A DNA stretch of 64,000 bases from Pelecanus crispus (lineage: Eukaryota > Chordata > Aves > Pelecaniformes > Pelecanidae): the NCBI RefSeq assembly GCF_030463565.1, contig NC_134656.1, positions 1,927,001 through 1,991,000 of the forward strand, written 5' to 3'. Of this stretch, positions 24,791 through 42,159 are shown piece after piece. The notes under the pieces were generated by a model, which worked only from the letters and a program-made list of their open reading frames with translations, was not told where the DNA came from and searched no databases. The position numbers and the translations under genes are program-made. The stretch's first letter is position 1. Each line of letters opens with the position of its first letter.

Positions 24791-26209
24791 AGCTTACCAG
24801 AGCTGCCAACGACGACTTGAAGGGAATTAGATGAGCGTTTCCTAGTTTAGCCAGTGTATTCTGGTCAAAGAAACTGGACACAGTGCCCAGCGTTAAACTG
24901 ACCTAAAGCTGGAGAGGCCAAATGCAGCGGAGTGGTTAACGGCAGGCCCCGAGACGAACAAGGAGCCGTAATGCCTATATCCACGCCCTTGCCACCCAGT
25001 CACGCTGGTACGGGCGTGACGCTACCCGTGTGTTGGCACAAACAGAACCGTGGTTTTGTGAGGCGTATCGACACTGTGAGGTCATGCCGAGAGCCAGGCA
25101 GCGCAAGATGCGATGCCTGGGAGTATTGCTTTCAGGTAGCCTTTTAGAAGCTGAAGTTATTAACTTTGTTATATAAGATAAAGGTTAACTTAGAAAAGTC
25201 TGGTGCTTTAAATACCTTTTTCAAAGACTGCATAATCTGGTGTAGGCTAACTGTAATGACATAATCCAAAAATAGCCAATAGTCTCCTCTTCGATGCTCA
25301 TCCTCGCTGCAGTTCTGCAGCTAAGGAATGGCAAACGCTAATCTCCTCAGGATGTTAGAGGCATAACCATATCTGTCTGTGGCGTGGCACGGGGGACTGG
25401 GGTCTTTCACATTTGAATTTGGAGCAGGAGGTTAATTCACGTTCAAGTAGCATGATTTTAACTGTAATCCATGTTAAATGTTTGATCCGTGACTTTAAAT
25501 TATGAGAGGGGGGATCTCCGGAGAGGGCAGGCATTCCCTCTTCCGTAGTGGGATGCACAGACCTGGTCAAACCGGGTTTTGTCCAAAGGATTCTGCTCGA
25601 CCTGGTGTCAGTGATGAGGTGGGAGCCTGGGGTTTCGGAGGGTGCCTGGAGGGGTTTGTTGTTGTTTGGTTGGTTTTTTTTAATATAACAGAATGTATGC
25701 AATTGAAAATACAAATCAAGTTGCTTACCCCTGTGCAAGTGTAGTGCAAAAAGGCAGCCTCAACGTAATAGCAAGCTATTCTATGATTCTATCTGTTGTC
25801 AAGTTGTTTTTATAGCTATTATCACAGATAAATTATCTTAAGACTAAGAAAGAAGATGAAGTAGCTTTAGGGATGTGTATGTAGTACATATCTATAGCTA
25901 TACCTCAGCTGTTGATTTTGGGTTTTTGGAAAGAAGAGTGTATACAGTAGTGATTCTAGGGTGCCTGGTGTTGTGCTGAAAATGTAGTAGTTGTTTTCAT
26001 TGATAATTCACTGAGTTTTGAAACTTTTTAACTTGCACATCTGTTAAGAGCCTTTTCTTTTCAAAGCACACTTAAACCTTATAAAGGATGAATTTTCACG
26101 TGGAAGCTCTGGTTTCAAGGCTGATTTGGTTACTGAGGTCTGTGGTGTTCTTTGTTCAAGCATTTCTTAATCTCTTTTTTGGCAGGGGCCGGTTCTCTCT
26201 TCAGGTTAG

Positions 26210-31646
<5,437 letters not shown>

Positions 31647-32252
31647 GTTAAGGAAACACTGTAATTAGAATGGATAAAAAAAAAAATACATGGCCAACTC
31701 AACACTAGAATCATGAACATTAGAAGTAGAGAATGGGGAGGGGGAATAATTCTGCCACAGTAAGAAGGCAGCTTTCCAACCTGCCGAAAATATTTTGTAA
31801 TCCCTTCAGCCTTCTGTCACCTTTCAGTGTCGTATCTTGATGATACGTGAAGTGCTGTAGCATGCAGTATTTAAAGCAGTTTAGCTACGGTCTTGTTTCC
31901 TTTTTTTTTCCTCCCTGTTATTTTTTTTTTATAGCATGTATGGAGTTATGTTAAATGTCCGTGGTATAATGTACTGAGTTGTTACAATATAAGTGCGATG
32001 GAGACATTCTGCATTTTAAGCAGTGGTACTGGCCTAAAAATGAGATTTAAAAAGAAAAAGTTTCACAGAAGCCACCATTCTGAGCTGTCGAAGACCTTTA
32101 AAAGTTCACAATTTTCATTTGAGTGCAACAAACCAATTCTTTTATTCCTCCTCCTATTCCCACGTTGTTATCTAAGCAAGTTTACAAAGCCAAGAACCAA
32201 AAATGCCAGTCCTGCAGAGCTGGAATTCTCTTTAATGCTGGTTTTCAGCTTA

Positions 32253-32258
32253 AATAAA
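32253..32258 (+). promoter_or_regulatory. DNAJC5: proximal DNAJC5 polyadenylation signal AATAAA
   Basis: First canonical AATAAA after the stop codon, giving a 3'UTR of about 0.63 kb if used. The downstream sequence is only moderately T/GT-rich. Confidence 0.45.
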
Positions 32259-35200
32259 TCTACCTTGAAAAAATAAGAAGGGAGAGTTTCCAATCTTTGA
32301 ACAGTAATTTGATGAACAGCTCTTTATGTGTAAGGCAATTTTCAGTGACAAGGTAACCGCAAACTGTAGTTTGTCACAAAACCAACTGTGAATGGGCATA
32401 TTTGGTGGTGGAGGTGGGATTTTAACCTCAAGCACAATTCTGTTTTCGTTTGAGTTCAGTCGTTTTCCTGAAATGCTAAAGACCAAATAGTGCAGCTTTT
32501 TTTGAATGCATGAGAATCTTAAAGTGAAACTGGGTAATTGGTTTTCACTGAGCAAGTGAGTAAAACGCAGACAGTAGGCAACAGCATAAATGTTTAAAAA
32601 CAAATCGGTTTTAAAAAATTTGTGCTAATAATTTGAGATTCTAATAGGCAAATGGGGTATTATGTGTGGGTTTTTTTAAAGCTTTTGTAATATACTAGCC
32701 CTTTAATTTTCTCATGAACATCTTTGTGGAGCACTTAAATGGCTTTTTAAGAACACAACACCTTTGTGTTTTTGTATAATTTGCACATTGTCTTGCATTT
32801 AGACTTGTTTACACTAGTGTTTGTCTTTTCCTCAGAACAACTATGGGGAAACCATGGCAAGGTTTCCTGTACTATTTTGAAACCAAATCATGTTTGAATA
32901 CTGCTCTAAAAACTGTGTTTTATTGAGATTTAACTGTTGAAAAAGCATTTTAGGCAGGTGCTGAATTGCCAGTATATTTTGTTGTTAATAATCTTGCTTT
33001 AGATGATACAGAGTCAGGATCTCGAACCAGAGAACCTACACTTGCCACTTTTAGCAGTTAATTACAGCCTCTTTAATTTTGATCTTTATGGTTTTATATC
33101 ACACTGCCTCTACTGTCCTTTGTATCCCCCATCTCCCCTTTTCATTTTTCACCTATTTTTGTCGAGCGGCTATTTACAGCCTTCCTCCCGGTGTTTGCTT
33201 TGAAGGTCTTTCATGCTGCTCTGTTACAAGATCCGGGTCTTGCTTTTGAACGGGGTAAAGCGCTGCCGGCCTGTAAGAAAACCGTCAGAAAAATGAAGGT
33301 GACTCTCCTGCCAGAGAATCGTTCTGAATGTATTTTCACGCTATCTTTGCATGAACTGAAAATGATGGAGCACATAAAACCTGACGTGAAACAGCGTTAA
33401 ACGTGCTGGGTGGAAGAAAATGTTCTTAACACCGTCTCAGTGCTAAGTGAGGGATGTTTGCAAAATCAGACTTGCCTGTAGCTGCTGGTACAAGCCCATG
33501 TTTGTTGCCTGTATGTGAGCTTGTTGCAAAGAAGCATGCTTGTGATACCCCATCAGGTCCCAAAAATTCAAAAAGAAATGTTAATTTTAATTAACTGGCT
33601 AGATTTCAGTAGTCATTTCTTCCTCGTTGATAGTCCTTTTAGACCTGAAACGTGGTGGTTTACTGGACGGTACTTTTAACTTTTTTCTGTCTGGAAAACT
33701 CTCTCGGGTGGCCCTGAGGACAGTCGTGTATGATTTGGCTCGAGGTCCTTATTTAATTAAAGTCTTTGTTTGACCCCTTGGAATGAAAAGCAGTTTTTAG
33801 GCTTAAAAAAATGTCACGTTGGCTGTCCTTGTAGATTTTGCCTGAAGCCTGTTCTTGATGTTGAATTGCACGCTGGAATATGCTTGAATATCTGCAGGCT
33901 TTGTCCCCTAAAACCTCACCGGTTAAAGTTGCCCTTATCTGTGCAAATTATGTTCTTGGGTTTAAAAAAAAAAAAAAAAAGTCACGTTAGGGTTTTGGGG
34001 GTTTTTTTTTGGCTTTGTAAATGAGCGTAGTTGATCAGAGCGAGTCGGTAGAATGAGGAAAAGGCTGTTTCTCTTGCACTGTGGTTTGTTATACTCCGCG
34101 TCCCCGTGTTCATCTGGATGGGTAACACAACACCAGCTCTTGGCGGTTGTTGCTCTACTGCGGAGCAGCTGTGATCCCCGCCGCTGGGGGGTGGTTGTTG
34201 GTGTTAATTCGGAATAATACTCTATTTCTTAACCCCTCTGGGCTGCTTCCCCTGAACTGGAAAGGCTGGCGGGAGGCTGTGGCTGCGGAGAGGTGTGCAA
34301 TGCTCCTGGAGTTGCTCCGCAGGCTCCTGACATCGGAACCGAAACGTGGGCGGCAGATGAGGATCAGAGGCGATACCGTTACCCGTGCTCCGCGCTCCTT
34401 GGGAAAAGATGACATCCAGGATAAATTTGCTGGTTTAGGTCTTTGCTTAGCAAGGCATGGGTTTGAGAGAGACTGCTTTCCTTTGGGCTGTGTCTGTGGG
34501 TGGTGTGTGAATAGTAAATTAGTCTGTATGCTGTTACACGCCAGGACGATGTGTTAGGTGCTCCGAGGGAAACTACTCTGAGATCCCAGTTACAGGGAAT
34601 GCCGAGAAAAGATGTTTTGAGATGACTATTCCTAGTTTCGGAAACTGTCTTAAGTTTTCCCATGTTACTCTATAATCTCTGAATTTAAGATTATTGTGTA
34701 TTAATGTAGTTCTTCTTGAACTATATAAGCAAGCTATTTAAACATTGCTGCTTTAAACCAAAACTTGCGTAATTGGAAGACAAGTAGGTTAATGCCCGCT
34801 TTTTTCCCCTGCTCTTGTAGGTAAGGTACAAGAACATCCTGGGCTCTAACATGAGTTGCACTTCAAAATGGCCGAGTTGAATCCTAGTAAATGCAAAGTT
34901 GTATTGGAAATAACGTTTAAAAATCTGGTGCAAAAGATCACTCGGCAGTTTTGAGCTTGGGCAGACGGAGCTGCGGTGTCCCTGCCAGAGCTGCAGTAGC
35001 ACAGCGTCGCAGGCGCCGCGGCCCGTGACCCGGCTTACGTGCAGAATGTTTCCTTCCAAAATTAAACCCGAGCGCTGTTGAGCTCTGTTCAGCGTGTTGC
35101 CAGAATTCAAACTTGAGCTTTGATTTTTCTTTTTTTGTTGTTGTTGTTTGTTTGTTTGTTTCTTAAAAGTTGTATCATTTTTTTTACAAGTTGCCTGAGA

Positions 35201-35477
35201 CATCCGTTTCAGTAGGTCGGCCACCTCCATCTAGCTCATCGAACAACTCTTCGGCACCGATTTTCTTGGCGCTTGTAGCTCCTCCTGACGAGGAGGGCTG
35301 TCGGGGAGAATCTGATCCGGAGAGCTTCCGCTGGCTGCTGTTAAGGACCACTGACTTTATTCCCGAGCTGTGTTGCGTGGAGAGCCGTTCATAGCTTAGG
35401 GTGAGTAGGGAAAGCTCCTGCCTCGCTGCAGAGAGTGCTCAGGTGCCATCGTCCCTCCCGCTCGCGGCAGAGCTGCC

Positions 35478-35503
35478 GGAGGAGGAGGAGGAGGAGGAGG
35501 AGG
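35478..35503. repeat. GGA/GAG triplet microsatellite
   Basis: About eight uninterrupted GGA units in the presumed DNAJC5 3'UTR. In one frame it reads poly-Glu, but it is not in a supported gene. Confidence 0.9.
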
Positions 35504-38500
35504 TGCTGGACCTCGGTGCCCCGTCCTCCCCGGGGATGGGGAAATCCCCGACGCACTGTAGTACAAGGAATTGTACACTTCACTTGAAGTGAATGAAGGG
35601 GCATTGCACCCGTTAAATGCCAGTTTCATTTTGTTAGTGATGTTTGTAGGAAATTCTTAAATATTTATCTGTATATAAATTTGTTTATGTAAACCTCAGT
35701 GGCGTCTGATAGGGTGTAGATTTCTGCTGATTCCATGCAGTGATGTTTTAGAGCCATGATACCTTTTTAGTCTTATTTTTAGATTTGTAATATTTTTAAA
35801 CTGCTTTAGATATTAGCGCTCATAGTGTTCTTAAAATGTGATGCTCTTCGAGGTTTGGGTGAGCACGGCCTGCAGTCCGATCGGAAACGCCTGCCGAGGC
35901 GAGGAAGGCTTGAGCACGGTACTGAGAAATGCCGAGTCCTGCAGCAGTGCTGTGGTCGGGGGAGCGCAGGTTTCAAACCCCTTCGTGTCAGCCTGTAAAC
36001 GCTGCGGGTGCAACCAGGGCAGGAGCCTGACTGAAAAGATGTTCCTGTCCCATCTCTGAGGCGGCTGCGTGGTGCGGAGGGACACCAGCCTGCTTTTGGG
36101 GGGGTTGTAGCAGAGCATTTGTACTGTACGCGCTCCTTGAGAGAGGTGCCCGCTCTTCTCAGCTACTTTGTGCCCTTCGTCCGTCCGGTGCCCTGCGGTG
36201 TTCTGGACGTTTCCAGACAATTTAGGAAATGCGTTTGTGCTGCAGGTTTTCCTACCCGATGCAACTGGATATTGGCGCCGTGTTTTAACGGGAGACTTTT
36301 GCAAGGTGGTCAGGGAGGCTTCTGCAGCCCCCGCCTCGCGTTGTTACTTCTGGGTGCTGTTTAAATACGCATTAATCTTAGAGCACTGAAACGTAACCCC
36401 CCCCAAGTGCAAGTGTTTATAGTGTAAGGTCGGTATAAACTTAACATGCCTAATTATTTGACGCCGCTTCTCTGATGTATTATAGTGGAAATCATCTAGT
36501 TTGTAGTGTACCATTACACCAACAACTGCTTGAAATATCTTGAGAGAACATGTAACGGATAGCTAACGAGGTGGCAGGAGATCTGTCAGTGTTCAAGTCC
36601 TGCGAGAACCGTGGTCTGCTCCACGTCCTGCGTCGGGAGGCTTACGTGCTATCTGGGACTCGGCGAGGCTGAAATTCCCATTTCCTTCCCAGGAGATGCT
36701 TTCTTTACGAGAAGAAACCGCGTGAGGGAAGCAGTCTTTGACGTTTGCACAAGCCAAATGCCGTAAATCTGGAAGACAAACCTTCATTTGGAAATGCCAA
36801 CGTTATGTGCACAGTTGATTTTTGTTGTTAAAAGGATAGATGCTGGGAATTTCCGGTGGTGAGATATATATATATGTATATGTATAGAGGAAGCTCTTAT
36901 ATAAAATGGCCATTCATTCTCGAGTGCTGTTGTCTTCTCTGCTCCCTTTCCCCACAACCAGCCACGTGGGTGTACTCTTGCAGTCTGAGCGGTTGCTTGT
37001 CGTGACCCTTCCAAAAATTGAACGAGCTACTTGAATTCTGTGAGCTGCCCCTTGTCCCCGGCCCCTCCGGCCGGAGCTGGGCCTTCCCTGCTCCAGCTTT
37101 CCTTCGGAGGAAGGAAGGGAAACCCAACGTAATGAGGAGGGCGAGGGGCCGTCTCTGGAGTGACTTGGACTTGCGCGGGCTGGCACTGGGGTGTCTTGGT
37201 CGATGCGCTCATCGCTAGAGGTGTGGTAGAACACGTTGATTTGGGGTTTTTTTTTTTTTTCCTTATACTAGTTTTTCTCCACGTTGTACTCTCCAAAGTG
37301 GGGCTCGGTGAGCCCACAGAGCAAGGTCCAAACCCGCGCTGTAGGCTTTGGGTTGCAGCATCATGTGTGTGTATGTATGTATATATGCACATATGTATAT
37401 ATTTATACAACAGGTGTGCACCTAGTACTTGCTGCTGTTTTTTCTTTGGTGGTAAAAAAAGTGAAATTTGGCTCAAAGTACCGCTACGAACTCTCAGCCA
37501 GACAAGCGGAAGGCGTGAAGTTTGTGTGTCCAGAATTGTGCTTTCTCCTTTCAGCTGCAGGAAAAAAAACCAAACAAGATCCGTCAGGTTCCGTGACCGG
37601 TGAGGGAAACGGTGGAAGGATCCTGTTGTATAAATACATGGGTAGTACAGGTGGGAGAGCTGTGCTGTTTGAAAAGGAAAAGCAATCTTCTACTCCCCAG
37701 GCCTTCCCTCCTTGCTCGAGTGCGTTTACGCTTGAACGATGTGGTGCCGTGGCGCGGTCCGGTTACTCCGGTATGTAACTCCGGTTACTCCATTCGCGGT
37801 GCTTGCAGGTTGGGTTCGTAAGGACTTGGAGTTACTGCGAGTCGTAAAGCTGAAGTTAGGCGGCCATCTGTCGAAAGGCACGATGATTGTGGCCGGCGTA
37901 CGCGTGAGCACCGCCGAATCGCTTCTGGTCGTACCGGGTAGAGCCCGCAGCCGGCCCTCCGCGGGCCTTTCGTTCCAGGGGCCGTTGCCCGACGTAGAAA
38001 ACGCCGGGGGTTTCTGCTTCGCGGCAGAACTTAGGCGTTTGAGGTTCTGTTTGTGTCCGTCGCGGTAGATGAACTCTGGGGTCTGCCACGTTCCAAACGC
38101 TCGCTGTTCCCTCGCCTGGACGCGTGCCGCCCGAGCCCCTCGCCGTCGTTCCTTCCTTCCGCTCGTCCCCACCTTCGCCCGCTTTCCTGGGGCTGGGCGC
38201 GGACGCTTTGGCTTGTGTTACCGCCGACACCCGAGGCGGTTCGTGTTCGTTTTGCGTGTGAGCAAGGCCCCGAACTAAGGAATTCGTCGCGGGGTTTGGT
38301 TGCGTTCGGCCTCTTTATGGAGCCTGAGGGAGCCGAGGACGCCGGGAGAGAACGCGTTTTGCGTTTGCGCTGCACTTCAACTCGGGCGGGGTGGGGTGGG
38401 GGGAGCCCATCTTTAAAAAAGAGAAAAAAAAAAAAAAAAAATTGTAAAAAAAGAAAAACCAAACCACAATCGAAGTATAAATGCATCTGAAAAGCAATTA

Positions 38501-38702
38501 TAATATAGACATATATATATTTTGTTATGTTACTAAAGGACCATACTTTGAATTGTATGTAAGTAGATGTGGCTGTCTGAACTTTGTGGATTGTAACACT
38601 CGATACTACTGAGCTCCTGTACATACACGCAGTTACGGCAGAAGGAATTATTTTATGTTTTAGCATGGTAGTTTGTGTATTGTACGTCTGAATATAAACT
38701 AA

Positions 38703-38746
38703 AATAAAGATTGCTAAGTTATCTGAAACCACTGTTGTAAAATAAA
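38703..38746 (+). promoter_or_regulatory. DNAJC5: distal DNAJC5 polyadenylation signals (two AATAAA)
   Basis: AATAAA at 38703-38708 and again at 38741-38746. The base composition then changes abruptly to CpG-rich at about 38765, with T-rich GCTTTTTCTTTCC just downstream of the presumed cleavage site. Confidence 0.6.
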
Positions 38747-38765
38747 TGTTTTCAACGCAGAAACG

Positions 38766-41002
38766 CGCATCGGCTTTTTCTTTCCTCACCTTGCGCCGCC
38801 GGAGCTCGCCAGGGAGCCGGCGCGGCCGCGTGCGGAGCTGCGTGGGACGCGGGAGCCGTCTGCCGCTGTCCCCCGGCCGGGCACCGCGCCGCCCGGCAGC
38901 TCCTCAGCTCTGCGGGCGCGGGCGGAGGCAGGGTCCCCGCCGCAGGGACCGCAGCTGCTCCCGTCTGCCCCCACCGTGGAGTCCCCGGCGGTTTTTGAGC
39001 ATTAATGGCCAAAGACCTTTGTACGATGCCGGCCCGTGGCAGGTGTTTGGGGTGTAAATTCAAGTTACGGTTGCCAGGCGGTGCGAGAAATGATTGCAGG
39101 GTGCTGGGGAAGGGGCCGGCTGCTCCGGCATCGGTGGTCTGTCTGTTTGCAGTAAAAACAGTCTTCTCGGAAGAAGCTCACGTTGTCGGAGACTGGTGTT
39201 TTTGCTCCTAGCGTTGCCGGTGGAGAGACACAAGCAAAGATGAGCGGAAGATGTGCCGAAGGCTGCTACAAGACTTGTTTCCAAGGCAAGGAGGAGACCC
39301 AGGCGGCGTAAATCTGAGTCCCGCACCGGGGTCCGTGGCGGGTGAAAGCCGGCACTCGCTGCGGGGCGGCACCAGCGGCTTTTACTGCCCGGGCGGCTTC
39401 CCTGGCATCGGGCGTTTTGACGAGGTAAATTCCGCACGTGATGGAAACCCGCTGGAAGGAGGTAAGCACAAAACCGTGACGTTTCAACCCGGCAGGACTC
39501 GCCCCGGCGTCGCAGGTACGGCCTCGGCGCGGCCGGGGGGTGCCTTGCGGGATGGTTCCCGAGGGGAAGCTGCCTCCCACCGCCCTCCCCTCGTGCCAAA
39601 GCCGAGTCCCGGCCCGGAGCCAGCGCGACGGGGCCCCGGCGGGGGCTTTGGGCGGCTGCGCTGAGAACCGAGGAAGGGCTCCCGTGGCACCGTGCCCCGC
39701 CGTGGCTTATCGGTGGCTGGCAGGAGCGCGGGCAGGGCGCAGCGAGCAAAACGCCCGCTGGCAGCCTGAGGCTGGAAACATGGGAGCTGAGCAGGGACCG
39801 TTCCGGCTGCCTTTTGCTGGGAAAAGGCGTCCCATCCTCGGGCACCTCCTGGCCGTGCTGCCCGCAGGGTGCCGAGGGATGGAGCGTGGTGGCTCTGCTG
39901 TTTAGGCAACGTGACATTTTCTGTTGGAGACTTCTGGTTATTCTTTTTTATTGGCTGTTTCCCCCTCATAACGAATTAAACCCCTTTACGTGTCGCTTTG
40001 GGGTTCGTATCGCGGCCTGCTTGTGTGTACGAATTTCATCTCCCCGCCGGCTCGGGGTGAAAGCCGGTACCCGCGCACGGCCGTTCGTCGTGGGCAGGCT
40101 GCCCTGCTTCTCTGCCTGCCGGCAGCGCATCCCTGGCTCATCCCAGCCGGCACAAGCTGGAAATCGCGCTCTTGGGGACCGCAGGAGGGAAATTGGGCAC
40201 CACGTACGCCGGTGTGGTACAGGGGGTCACCGACGAGCAGGAGATCCAGAGCCTCAGGTCCCTCTCCGGGCTCCCGGGACCACCCTGAGCCGTCCCCCGA
40301 GCTGGGGAAGGGGCTGCAGGGCGGCTGGGTGGGGGAGACGACGCGGAGCTGGGGCTGGAGCGGTCCCTCGCTGAAAGCACCCACGGTCGGTGCGGGGACG
40401 GGGGGACAGTGCCCCGTGGATGGCCCCGCACGCCCGGCTGGCCCCGCTCATGTCCCAGCCCACTCCTTGAGCGCTCCTTCTGCCTTAGGCGCCCGGCACC
40501 CTGCAAGCAGCAGAAATCCTCCACCTCCTCCTCCTCCTCCTCCTCCTCCTCCCGCCAGGTCTGGGGGCCTCGGCTCAGCCAGTCCCAGCGCGGCCCCAAC
40601 TTTCCGAGAGGATTAAAAGTGCTTCCGAGCCGCTCCGGCTGCGTCAGGCTGTGTGTAATTGCCTCTGGTTTAACAAACCGGGTCTCCCTTCCCTCGCAGG
40701 GATTGCTGCTTTTGTGTGTTCCTTGCCTTTTCTTCATCATGGGAGAAAAATGTGCCATTAGAGGGAAAAAAAACCCAGCCCACAAAGCGATCACGGTGCC
40801 TTAGCAGCGCAAGGAGAAGCTTTGTCCCGTGTAACCACCGGCTTCAGAGAAGATCAAACCTGGTTTGAGAGACCCAGGGCTGCTCTCCAGGATATTTTTG
40901 GTTGCCAGCACCGGAGCTGCTGCTTGCGCAGCCCTGGAAGGAGGATGAGGAGGATGAGGGACCTTTGGGTGGCTGTGGGATGCTGGTGTCTGGCTGCGTG
41001 GG
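38766..41002. other. GC-rich intergenic sequence, CpG-dense at 38.78-39.0 kb
   Basis: The first 230 bp are CpG-dense and promoter-like (many GCCGCC, GGCGCGG runs). The remainder is GC-rich with scattered open frames of low plausibility. A CTC triplet microsatellite lies at about 40519-40553. I see no splice-bounded coding exon and no recognisable RNA gene. Confidence 0.5.
40519..40553. repeat. CTC/CCT triplet microsatellite
   Basis: About ten near-perfect CTC units, preceded by a CTCCAC variant. Confidence 0.9.
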
Positions 41003-41502
41003 CGATGGTGAGGGGCTCACAGGTGGTGGTGATGGGCTCATGGGTGAGGGGGTCATGGGTGATGGTGAGGGGCTCACAGGTGATGGTGAAGGGTCACGGG
41101 TGATGGCAATGGGCTCGTGGGTGACAGTGATGCGCTCACAGGTGATGGTGAGGGCTCATGGGTGATGGTGAGGGGTCATGGGCGATGACAATGGGCTTGT
41201 GGGTGACAGTGATGGGCTCATGGGTGATGGTGAGGGCTCACGGCTGATGGCAATGGGCTCACGGGTGATGGTGAGGGGTCATGGGCGATGGCAATGGGCT
41301 TGTGGGTGATGGTGATGGGCTCACAGGTGATGGTGAGGGGCTCACGGGTGATGGTGAGGGGTCATGGGTGATGGCAATGGGCTTGTGGGTGACAGTGATG
41401 GGCTCACGGGTGATGATCATGGGTTCACGGGTGATGGGCTCACAGGTGATGGCGATGAGCTCGGGCGATGCTGCTCCCTCACGGGTGATGGTGATGGGCT
41501 CA
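41003..41502. repeat. minisatellite of GGTGATGG / GGGCTCAC units
   Basis: About 0.5 kb of imperfect tandem units built from GGGTGATGGTGAGGGGCTCA with variants GTGACAGTGATGGGCTC and GATGGCAATGGGCTTGTG. Frames remain open and translate as MGDGDGLTGDGEG-like repeats, a consequence of the repeat. It lies 0.5 kb downstream of the CRH2 polyadenylation signal. Confidence 0.92.
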
Positions 41503-41985
41503 AGGCGATCCCTCACAGCCTGCCGATGGGCTGTGGTGGGACACGATCACCCACGCCACACCCCACCCAACTCGAAACCCTCTTGATGCCGGGGCCTGTT
41601 GGTGCAACCTCATTTCTTATTGTGCGGCTGCTGGTGGGTTTTCACGTGCGTGTCCCATGCTCCCGTGCCTGCTGAGCTGCACCGCTCAGAGCGCTTCATG
41701 CCGGTGCTGTTCACCCAGGGATGCATCTGGGATCACTCCGGTGTTTTTGGGGAGACCTGCTTTGGCTCCACGGGTGGTGGTAGGGAACTGAGTAGCTCTG
41801 GGAGGGGAAAGGACGCTTGGGACCCGTAGTTGCTACAACCTCGCTATGTCAAAGCATTCCCAAACCCTGTGTGTGCAAAGAGGATGGATCCAGAGAGCAA
41901 AAAATCCGGGAGGAGAAGAGGAAAGGGTCATCACCTGACTGCCATGTTGAGCTGGAGGAGGAGGAGGAGGAAGGAAGCGCAAGAG
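41503..41985. other. spacer between minisatellite and CRH2 3' end
   Basis: Unique GC-rich sequence. No gene is supported. A short GGA-rich stretch lies just after it at about 41955-41975. Confidence 0.4.
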
Positions 41986-42006
41986 CACGGCAGGTGCGAG
42001 AGCGAC

Positions 42007-42012
42007 TTTAAT
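42007..42012 (-). promoter_or_regulatory. CRH2: CRH2 polyadenylation signal ATTAAA
   Basis: On the minus strand GCATTAAAGTCG lies about 150 nt after the CRH2 stop codon. ATTAAA is the commonest variant signal. It predicts a short 3'UTR of about 160-170 nt. Confidence 0.65.
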
Positions 42013-42159
42013 GCACAACAGCGAGAGCAACACGTGGGACGCAGCGGCGGGGACCCCGCCGAGCGAGGAAGGGGGGGTCCCTGGGCAGCGGCATCCCCCC
42101 CCCAATTCTCCGCTCCGCCACGGCCGCTCGTGATGGGGTCGGTTCTCCTTCCTCCTCCC

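Larger units (their letters stand above)
3017..26185 (+). other. DNAJC5: DNAJC5 intron 1 (about 23 kb)
   Basis: Mostly AT-rich unique sequence with many short stop-bounded frames and no ordinary gene. It contains CR1 pieces at 13828-13890, 18238-18744 and 24611-24790, homopolymer runs (A at about 3427-3447, T/A at about 17223-17248), a GGTT microsatellite near 23922-23937, and the two candidate exons listed separately (7278-7428 minus, 20807-20874 plus). The 3' end could equally be at 26204, because two acceptor-like AGs (26184-26185 and 26203-26204) precede the start codon. Intron status depends on exon 1 being correctly assigned. Confidence 0.65.
31647..38762 (+). other. DNAJC5: DNAJC5 3'UTR (long form, end inferred)
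   Basis: No further coding exon is seen. A proximal signal AATAAA lies at 32253-32258. The distal pair AATAAA at 38703-38708 and 38741-38746 closes an AT-rich block (38440-38760) and is followed by T-rich sequence. Three Pumilio-type motifs TGTANATA occur (35670-35677 TGTATATA, 37394-37401 TGTATATA, 38618-38625 TGTACATA). A GAG repeat lies at about 35478-35503, and TA/TG microsatellites at about 36864-36885 and 37363-37410. The segment 37.75-38.40 kb is unusually CpG-rich for a 3'UTR, so the long form is inference; the true transcript may end at the proximal site. Confidence 0.55.

Noticed and set aside
25778-25792. ATTCTATGATTCTAT resembling a CR1 tail
   Set aside because: Only the tail octamers are present with no CR1 body, so it cannot be told from chance.
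38031-38789. 252-codon minus-strand frame antisense to the DNAJC5 3'UTR end
   Set aside because: Crosses poly-A/T tracts and a TA-rich block, and reads low-complexity; no start or splice support.
39060-39917. 285-codon minus-strand frame
   Set aside because: GC-driven frame with no domain and competing open frames on the other strand.
40902-41586. Gly/Asp-rich frame MGDGDGLTGDGEG-like
   Set aside because: Produced by the GGTGATGG minisatellite; open in overlapping frames and without start or splice context.
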